The notes under the pieces were generated by a model. It did no database searches and was not told where the DNA came from. It saw only the letters and a program-made list of their open reading frames with translations. Of a stretch of 64,000 bases of DNA, positions 58,936-64,000 are shown piece by piece. Position 1 is the first letter of the stretch. Each line of letters begins with the position of its first letter. A program made the translations under genes and the position numbers. The stretch is from Neorhizobium petrolearium (GTDB taxonomy: Bacteria > Pseudomonadota > Alphaproteobacteria > Rhizobiales > Rhizobiaceae), in contig NZ_JAGGJW010000002.1 of the NCBI RefSeq assembly GCF_017873175.1, forward strand, positions 1-64,000, given 5' to 3'.

Positions 58936-59538
58936 TTATTTCAAGGCACGCAGGCCGAATTCCACGAGATCTTCCGGCTGCCCGATCTGCCTTTCGAGCA
59001 GGCAATCGGCGATCAACATCGGATGGCACAGCTTCACCATGCACGACATGAAGTTCTCGGCCGCCAGCAGCGGGTTCTGTTCCCGGAATTCACCGGCATC
59101 GATGCCTTCCCGGATCAGGTCGGCGATCAGCAAGCGGAGGCGGTCCAGATGCTGCTGGATCACCGGCCATTGCTGCTCGATGGCGATCACCACCATCTCG
59201 TGCACCTTCTTCTCGTCGAGCATGGTCTCGAGGGTCAGCCGATGCTGCTGCAGGACGTGATCGTGCAGGCGCTCCGTCGCGCTCACCGGCCGCTTCGCAT
59301 TGGCCACAGCCATCTGATAGCTGCCGTCGAGCATGCGGTTCGCCAGCGCCTGGTGAATATCCGCCTTTGACGAGAAGAAGCGGTAGATATTGGCCGGCGA
59401 CATCCCGAGATCGCGGGCGATATCGGCGACATTGGTCTTGGTATAGCCGTAGTGCTTGAAGAGGCGTTCCGCCGCATCGAGGATGCGACTGACGTTCTCC
59501 TGCCTCGTCGCCTCTATGGTATTTTCACTGACTTCCAT
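58936..59538 (-). CDS. TetR-family transcriptional repressor of the RND pump
   Basis: About 200 residues. Helix-turn-helix region ILDAAERLFKHYGYTKTNVA / DIARDLGMSPANIYRFFSSK is typical TetR; the ligand domain follows. The frame is open to 59607, with ATGs at 59586 and 59538. The inverted repeat TGACGA...TCGTCA (59564-59585) touches the first of these, and would be the operator, so the start at 59538 (MEVSENTIEATRQ) is preferred. It is the first gene of tetR-adaptor-pump and probably represses all three until a pump substrate binds. Confidence 0.87.
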   Translation of the reverse strand: MEVSENTIEATRQENVSRILDAAERLFKHYGYTKTNVADIARDLGMSPANIYRFFSSKADIHQALANRMLDGSYQMAVANAKRPVSATERLHDHVLQQHRLTLETMLDEKKVHEMVVIAIEQQWPVIQQHLDRLRLLIADLIREGIDAGEFREQNPLLAAENFMSCMVKLCHPMLIADCLLERQIGQPEDLVEFGLRALK

Positions 59539-59563
59539 GGATTGACGGCTTTCACTTAACGAC

Positions 59564-59585
59564 TGACGATTTTCATTTTTCGTCA
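59564..59585. promoter_or_regulatory. Probable TetR operator
   Basis: TGACGA (59564-59569) and TCGTCA (59580-59585) with a ten-base A/T-rich centre. A further TGACGAAAAATCATC copy lies at about 59638-59652. The position, 26 bases upstream of the tetR start, fits autorepression. The second copy lies just before the EcfG promoter of the divergent kinase, so the regulator might affect both directions. Confidence 0.6.
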
Positions 59586-59659
59586 TTCGTAAAGCGAAAA
59601 CTATCATCTGTCAACCTTGAACCGAGCGGCTACACTGTGACGAAAAATCATCTTTACTG

Positions 59660-59684
59660 GGAACCAAATGTTATAATTCACGTT
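59660..59684 (+). promoter_or_regulatory. EcfG promoter of the PAS hybrid kinase
   Basis: GGAAC (59660-59664) and CGTT (59681-59684) with a 16-base spacer, exact consensus and 50 kb from the sigma factor gene. Transcription should start near 59691, about 34 bases before the start codon. Confidence 0.86.
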
Positions 59685-59724
59685 TGGGCGTGTTGAACCG
59701 CGTTCGGCGGGCCCGGGGAATTGG

Positions 59725-61665
59725 ATGAGCATGCCGCAAAGCTACGACGTTTCGCTACTTGATGAGGAGCGCTATCGGCTTCTTGTTGATGCGATCACCG
59801 ATTATGCCATCTATATGCTCGCCCCTGACGGCAGGGTGGCGAGCTGGAACCCGGGGGCGCAGCGCTTCAAGGGCTACGAGGCGTGGGAAATCCTCGGAGA
59901 GCACTTTTCCTGTTTCTACACGAATGAAGACCGCCTCGCCCAGGTACCCGAAAACGCCTTGCGGACGGCGGCGACGGAAGGACGCTTCGAAAGCGAAGGC
60001 TGGCATGTTCGCAAGGATGGCACTCGCTTCTGGGCGCATGCCATCATCGATCCGATCTGGGGCCGGTCCGGCGAGATCCTGGGCTTCGCCAAGGTCACCC
60101 GCGATCTGTCGGAGCGCAAGCGGGCGGAAGTCGACCTCAGGCAGAGCGAGCAGAAGTTCCAGCTCCTCGTGCAGAGCGTCACGGACTACGCGCTCTACAT
60201 GCTCGATCCGGAAGGTTATGTCAGCAACTGGAATATCGGGGCCGAGCGCATCAAGGGATATAGGGCCGAGGAGATCGTCGGAAAGCATTTCTCGCAATTC
60301 TATACGGAAGAGGACCGCGAGCGCGGCGAGCCGGCAAAAAGCCTGGAAACCGCCAGGAGAGAAGGACGCGTCGAGAGGGAGGGGCTGCGACAACGCAAGG
60401 ACGGCAGCCGCTTCTGGGCCCATGTGATCATCGATGCCATCCGCAACGAGCATGGCGAACTCCTGGGCTTTGCCAAGATCACCCGCGACATCACGGATAA
60501 GGTCGAAGCGCAGAAGGCACTCACCCAGGCTCGCGAGGAGCTTTTCCAGGCACAGAAGATGGAGGCCATCGGCCAGCTGACCGGTGGCGTCGCGCATGAC
60601 TTCAACAATCTTCTGATGGCTGTCCTCGGCAGTCTGGAAATCCTGAAAAAACGCCTGCCGAATGATCCGGCTCTGATGCCGTTGATCGACAATGCCATCC
60701 AGGGCGCCGAGCGTGGTGCCGCACTGACCCAACGCATGCTCGCCTTCTCGCGTCGGCAGGAACTCAACATGGAAGCCGTCGACGCACAGGCCCTGATGAA
60801 CGGCATGATGGATTTCGTACAACGGTCCCTCGGCGCCGATACCAGGATCGAGACCCACTTCCCGCCCCAGCTTCCCCCGGTCATGACCGATCCCGTACAA
60901 CTCGAAACCGCACTTCTCAACCTTGTCGTCAATGCCCGCGACGCAATGACGAACGGCGGTCTGATCACCATCCATGCCGAGGAACATGTTGTAGACGGAG
61001 GGTCGGAAAAGCTGAAGCCCGGCCGTTACGTCCGGCTTTCGGTCGCAGACACCGGCGAAGGGATGGATGAGGAAACGCTGGTCCGGGCGACGACGCCTTT
61101 TTTCACTACCAAGGGTGTCGGCAAGGGAACAGGACTTGGCCTTCCGATGGTCCAGGGTTTGTCCGAGCAATCGGGTGGCAAGCTCGTGATCCAAAGCGAG
61201 AAGGGCAAGGGCACCACGGTTTCGCTCTTCCTGCCCGTCGCAGACGCAAATGACACCCCGCAATTTTCAGAGACCTCCATGCCCTCACCCGCCGAGGCCC
61301 CCAAGGGTGCCTTCACCATCCTCGCCGTGGATGACGACGCCCTGGTCCTCATGAATACGACGCTGATGCTGGAGGATCTGGGGCACGTGGTGATCGAAGC
61401 CTATAGCGGTGCAGAGGCGCTGGACACGCTGCGCAAAGGGGAGCGTCAATTCGATCTCGTCATCACCGACCATTCCATGCCGCGCATGACCGGTTCGGAA
61501 TTGGCGGCCGCCATCCGCGAAGAGTGGCCCGGGCTGCCGGTCGTGCTTGCAACCGGCTACGCGGAACTGCCCACCGGCGGTGACAACCGTCTGCCGCGGC
61601 TGCCGAAGCCTTTCTCGCAAAATCAGCTTCAGGACGTCATCGCTTCGGTCCTCGGCACCTCCTGA
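59725..61665 (+). CDS. PAS-PAS hybrid histidine kinase with C-terminal receiver
   Basis: 646 residues, no membrane segment. PAS 1 about 15-135 and PAS 2 about 143-260 are close copies of each other (LVDAITDYAIYMLAPDGRVA against LVQSVTDYALYMLDPEGYVS). The HisKA phosphoacceptor is H291 in LTGGVAHDFNNLLMAVLGSL; the HATPase shows N403 in LLNLVVNARDAM, ADTGEGM and GKGTGLGLPMVQ. The receiver (about 530-646) carries D536/D537/D538, phosphoacceptor D582 in LVITDHSMPRMTG and the Lys in LPKPFS. GGGGAATTGG precedes the ATG. An exact EcfG promoter upstream makes it a GSR target; it may feed signals back into the stress circuit, though its H-box is not of the HWE type. Confidence 0.92.
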   Translation: MSMPQSYDVSLLDEERYRLLVDAITDYAIYMLAPDGRVASWNPGAQRFKGYEAWEILGEHFSCFYTNEDRLAQVPENALRTAATEGRFESEGWHVRKDGTRFWAHAIIDPIWGRSGEILGFAKVTRDLSERKRAEVDLRQSEQKFQLLVQSVTDYALYMLDPEGYVSNWNIGAERIKGYRAEEIVGKHFSQFYTEEDRERGEPAKSLETARREGRVEREGLRQRKDGSRFWAHVIIDAIRNEHGELLGFAKITRDITDKVEAQKALTQAREELFQAQKMEAIGQLTGGVAHDFNNLLMAVLGSLEILKKRLPNDPALMPLIDNAIQGAERGAALTQRMLAFSRRQELNMEAVDAQALMNGMMDFVQRSLGADTRIETHFPPQLPPVMTDPVQLETALLNLVVNARDAMTNGGLITIHAEEHVVDGGSEKLKPGRYVRLSVADTGEGMDEETLVRATTPFFTTKGVGKGTGLGLPMVQGLSEQSGGKLVIQSEKGKGTTVSLFLPVADANDTPQFSETSMPSPAEAPKGAFTILAVDDDALVLMNTTLMLEDLGHVVIEAYSGAEALDTLRKGERQFDLVITDHSMPRMTGSELAAAIREEWPGLPVVLATGYAELPTGGDNRLPRLPKPFSQNQLQDVIASVLGTS

Positions 61666-61719
61666 AACCAATTTGCCGGAACAAACGTTGTTTTCCCATC
61701 GGAAACGGGAGAACGACAG

Positions 61720-62022
61720 ATGGTCTTCAAACATCAGCATTTTCATGAGACGACCGCCGAAGTGGAAGTGGAATTTCCTCCCCGTGCGGCGCTTGAAAGC
61801 GCGGTCGCCGATGCACTGGCTTCGGCCGGCGGCGTCGACGCAAGCGACGTGACCGTGACGGCGCAAGGCGGCGAGGTGACGCTTGGAGGCGTGGTCCAGG
61901 TTCCGGAAGAAATCAGCCGGGCCGACGAGGTGGCCCGCGGCGTACCCGGCGTCACGACGGTCCGCAACGAGATTCGCTCTATTGCTCCTTCCTTCTTCAA
62001 TGACGCACCAAGGCCGCTGTAA
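61720..62022 (+). CDS. BON-domain protein
   Basis: 100 residues. The segment LESAVADALASAGGVDASDV, TVTAQGGEVTLGGVVQVPEE and ADEVARGVPGVTTVRNEI form one BON domain, as in OsmY-type proteins, but without a signal peptide, so cytoplasmic. The N-terminus is His-rich (FKHQHFHETTAEVEVEF). Osmotic or envelope-stress roles are known for relatives. GGGAGAACGACAG precedes the ATG. It lies 54 bases after the hybrid kinase and is probably co-transcribed from the EcfG promoter at 59660, since no promoter of its own fits the consensus. Confidence 0.85.
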   Translation: MVFKHQHFHETTAEVEVEFPPRAALESAVADALASAGGVDASDVTVTAQGGEVTLGGVVQVPEEISRADEVARGVPGVTTVRNEIRSIAPSFFNDAPRPL

Positions 62023-62068
62023 CCTGCTGAGGCTTCTATGGAGTGATGATGTAGGCAATGCGTTCCCT

Positions 62069-62165
62069 CTTCTCCCCAGCGGGGAGAAGGTGGTCCGAAC
62101 CGGATGAGGGGGGCGAAGCCAAATGAGCTGGCGATGAGTTTGTCGCGTGTGCACCCCCTCATCGC
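62069..62165. repeat. Rhizobial palindromic repeat
   Basis: CTTCTCCCC (62069-62077) pairs with GGGGAGAAG (62081-62089), then GTGGTCCGAACCGGATGAGG, the same text as in the copy at 15120-15262 in the other orientation. It fills most of the gap between the BON gene and the convergent glucose dehydrogenase gene and can act as a bidirectional terminator. Confidence 0.6.
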
Positions 62166-62225
62166 CTCGCTTTGTTCGGTTCCCCATATGCAGTTGCCTG
62201 ACCTCTAGGGAAAAGTGAACAACAA

Positions 62226-64000
62226 TCAGCGCGGCAGCGCGTAGGCGATCACGTAATCGCCGGGTTTGGTTCCGATCGAACCGTGGCCGCCGGCGACCAT
62301 CACCACCAATTGCCGGCCGTCGTCGATTGCGTAGGTCATCGGCGTAGCCTGACCGCCGGCCGGAAGTCGTGCCTTCCACAATTCCCGGCCGTTGGTGAGG
62401 TTATAGGCACGCAGATAATTATCGACTGCTGCACCGAGAAAGGCGACGCCACCCTTGGTGATGATCGGCCCGCCGATGCCGGGCACGCCGACCTTGAAGG
62501 GCAGCGGCAGCGGCGTCATGTCGTAGACCGTACCGTTGCGGTGCATGTAGGCGATCTTGCCCGTGCGCAGGTCGGCGCCTGCCACGTAACCCCAGGGCGG
62601 CGCCTGGCAGGGAATCTGCAAAGGCCCCAGGAACGGCCCCATATAGACGCCGTAGGGCGCACCTTCGTTGCGGTTGAGCCCCTGCTCGCTGCCCCTCTCG
62701 CCCTGTCCCTTCGGCGGGATTTCCGCGCGCGGCACGAGCCGCGAGGTGAAGGCGAGATAAGTCGGCATGCCGAACATCACCTGGCGTTCGGGATCGACCG
62801 CGACGCTGCCCCAGTTGAACGTGCCGAAATTGCCTGGATAGACGATCGTGCCTTTGAGAGAGGGCGGCGTATAGCGGCCCTCGTAGTTGTACTGGTGATA
62901 CCAGATACGGCACACCATCTGGTCGAACATGGTGATGCCCCACATGTCCTTTTCTCGCAGCGGCTGCGGCTTGAACGTCAATGCGGAGGTCGGCTGCGTT
63001 GGCGCCGTGTGATCCTCGGGGATGGCACCACCCGGCGCCGGCTCCTCGGTGACCGGAATAATCGGCTCCCCCGTACGCCGGTCGAGAACATAGATGTCGC
63101 CCTGCTTGGTCGGCCCGACCAGCGCCGGCACGACCGTATTGTCCGGCATGGTGAGATTGAGGAGCACCGGCTGGGCCGGAACGTCCATGTCCCAGAGATC
63201 GTGATGCACCGTCTGGCGCACCCAGCGATCTGCGCCGGTATTCAGGTCGAGGGCCACGATCGAGGAGGAATATTTCTCGACGTTTTCGCTGCGCCCCATG
63301 CCGAGTTGGTCGGGCACCTGGTTGCCGAGTGGGATATAGACGAGGCCGAGTTCCTCATCGACGCTGAAGACGGACCAGCTGTTTGGCGAATTGGTCGTGT
63401 AGGTTTGCCCCGGCTGGAGCGGTTGCGTCTGGGTGGGGTTGCCGGAATCCCAGTTCCAGATGAGTTGCCCCGTATTCACGTCATAGGCGCGGATGACGCC
63501 GGACTGTTCCTGTGTGGAATAGTTGTCGTTGACCGCACCGCCGATGATGATCTTGTTGCCTGCGATAGCCGGCGGTGAGGTCGAGTAATAATAGCCTGCA
63601 GGATTGTACTGCATGCCGGTTTCGAGATGCAGCGTGCCGCTGTCTGCAAAGGACGCGCAAACCTCACCGTTTGCAGCATCGAGCGCAATCAGCCGCGCAT
63701 CCGAGGTGGGCAGGTAAACCCGTTCGGCGCAGGGCGAACCGGGAGCCGTCGCCTGGTCTCGATAATAGCTGACCCCGCGGCAGGTCTGGTGCTGGCGGTC
63801 CGGGTTCATGCCGGAATTCGGATCGTATTTCCATTTCTCCTGACCGGTCGTCGCATCGAGCGCAATCGCCAGATTGTGCGGCGTGCAGAGGTAAAGCGTA
63901 TTGGCGACCTTCAGCGGCGTCACCTGATAGGTCGTTTCGCCCACATCGTCCGGCCGCTTCACGTCGCCCGTCTGGTAGCGCCAGACCTCCTGGAGATTCG
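62226..64000 (-). CDS. gcd: PQQ-dependent membrane-bound glucose dehydrogenase (3' part, runs off right edge)
   Basis: 591 codons are readable and the frame stays open to base 64000, so the 5' end is outside. The text begins NLQEVWRYQTGDVKRPDD and continues GETTYQVTPLKVANTLYLCT, both typical of the start of the PQQ-binding beta-propeller. Further propeller blades include CRGVSYY, GYYYSTSPPAIAGNKIIIGG, DLWDMDVPAQPVLLNL and FGTFNWGSVAVDPERQVMFG, with the C-terminal GGHGSIGTKPGDYVIAYALP. The missing part should hold the membrane domain (about 150-200 residues). It oxidises glucose to gluconolactone in the periplasm and passes electrons to ubiquinone. PQQ biosynthesis genes are not in the window. 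Confidence 0.92.
   Translation of the reverse strand, partial: NLQEVWRYQTGDVKRPDDVGETTYQVTPLKVANTLYLCTPHNLAIALDATTGQEKWKYDPNSGMNPDRQHQTCRGVSYYRDQATAPGSPCAERVYLPTSDARLIALDAANGEVCASFADSGTLHLETGMQYNPAGYYYSTSPPAIAGNKIIIGGAVNDNYSTQEQSGVIRAYDVNTGQLIWNWDSGNPTQTQPLQPGQTYTTNSPNSWSVFSVDEELGLVYIPLGNQVPDQLGMGRSENVEKYSSSIVALDLNTGADRWVRQTVHHDLWDMDVPAQPVLLNLTMPDNTVVPALVGPTKQGDIYVLDRRTGEPIIPVTEEPAPGGAIPEDHTAPTQPTSALTFKPQPLREKDMWGITMFDQMVCRIWYHQYNYEGRYTPPSLKGTIVYPGNFGTFNWGSVAVDPERQVMFGMPTYLAFTSRLVPRAEIPPKGQGERGSEQGLNRNEGAPYGVYMGPFLGPLQIPCQAPPWGYVAGADLRTGKIAYMHRNGTVYDMTPLPLPFKVGVPGIGGPIITKGGVAFLGAAVDNYLRAYNLTNGRELWKARLPAGGQATPMTYAIDDGRQLVVMVAGGHGSIGTKPGDYVIAYALPR

Noticed and set aside
61683..61720. GGAACAAACGTTG before the BON gene as an EcfG promoter
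   Set aside because: CGTT lies only three bases after GGAAC; with proper spacing the -10 reads TCGG, which does not fit.

Overview
The window comes from a high-GC alphaproteobacterium, most likely a member of the Rhizobiaceae (Rhizobium, Sinorhizobium/Ensifer, Agrobacterium or Shinella type). The evidence is a complete PhyR-NepR-EcfG general stress response (GSR) locus, a dense population of periplasmic-binding-protein ABC importers, and dispersed rhizobial intergenic palindromes. No tRNA, rRNA, CRISPR array, prophage or intact insertion sequence was seen.

Layout. 1-5.8 kb: an oligopeptide ABC importer (binding protein and two permeases on +, the start of an ATPase on -) with an M20 amidohydrolase. 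5.9-11.9 kb: the GSR region, with csbD, a newly recognised EcfG-driven small RNA candidate, an HWE-type sensor kinase, a frameshifted DUF1328 gene, phyR, nepR, ecfG, an unusual receiver protein, a Crp/Fnr regulator and a small operon (23-codon ORF, DUF883, holin-like membrane protein). 11.9-16.9 kb: amidase plus a peptide-type importer without its own ATPase genes, next to a LysR gene. 17.9-32.8 kb: one continuous minus-strand series, starting with a LacI regulator under a perfect palindromic operator, then a spermidine/iron-type ABC importer, nucleoside hydrolase, adenine deaminase, phosphoribosyltransferase, M19 dipeptidase and a full dipeptide importer. 32.9-40.4 kb: amidase, glutaryl-CoA dehydrogenase with divergent LysR, an aminoglycoside-phosphotransferase-like gene, a VOC-family protein, a cupin regulator and a succinate-semialdehyde-type dehydrogenase. 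40.5-44.3 kb: sulfate importer. 44.5-53.4 kb: DUF1059 gene, then an operon joining a branched-chain amino acid importer to a GMC oxidoreductase, 3-hydroxyisobutyryl-CoA hydrolase and 3-hydroxyisobutyrate dehydrogenase, with a divergent LysR. 54.5-59.5 kb: TetR-controlled RND efflux pump. 59.7-62 kb: PAS-PAS hybrid histidine kinase and a BON protein. 62.2-64 kb: 3' part of a PQQ glucose dehydrogenase.

How the genes work together. Six sites in the window match GGAAC-N16-CGTT exactly, the alphaproteobacterial EcfG promoter. They lie before csbD, the small RNA, the DUF1328 remnant, phyR, the DUF883 operon and the distant hybrid kinase at 59.7 kb. The locus therefore appears to hold both the control circuit (kinase, PhyR, NepR, EcfG) and several of its outputs. 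The most interesting output is an RNA of about 120 nt at 6224-6345. Its first hairpin begins where transcription should start and shows a very C-rich loop, the architecture described for the EcfG-dependent RNA GsrN of Caulobacter.

Much of the rest pairs an importer with an enzyme that breaks down what is imported: peptide importers with an M20 hydrolase, an amidase and a dipeptidase; a probable purine nucleoside importer with salvage enzymes; a branched-chain amino acid importer with valine catabolism. All functional names rest on motif and family recognition by eye; no database search was possible.
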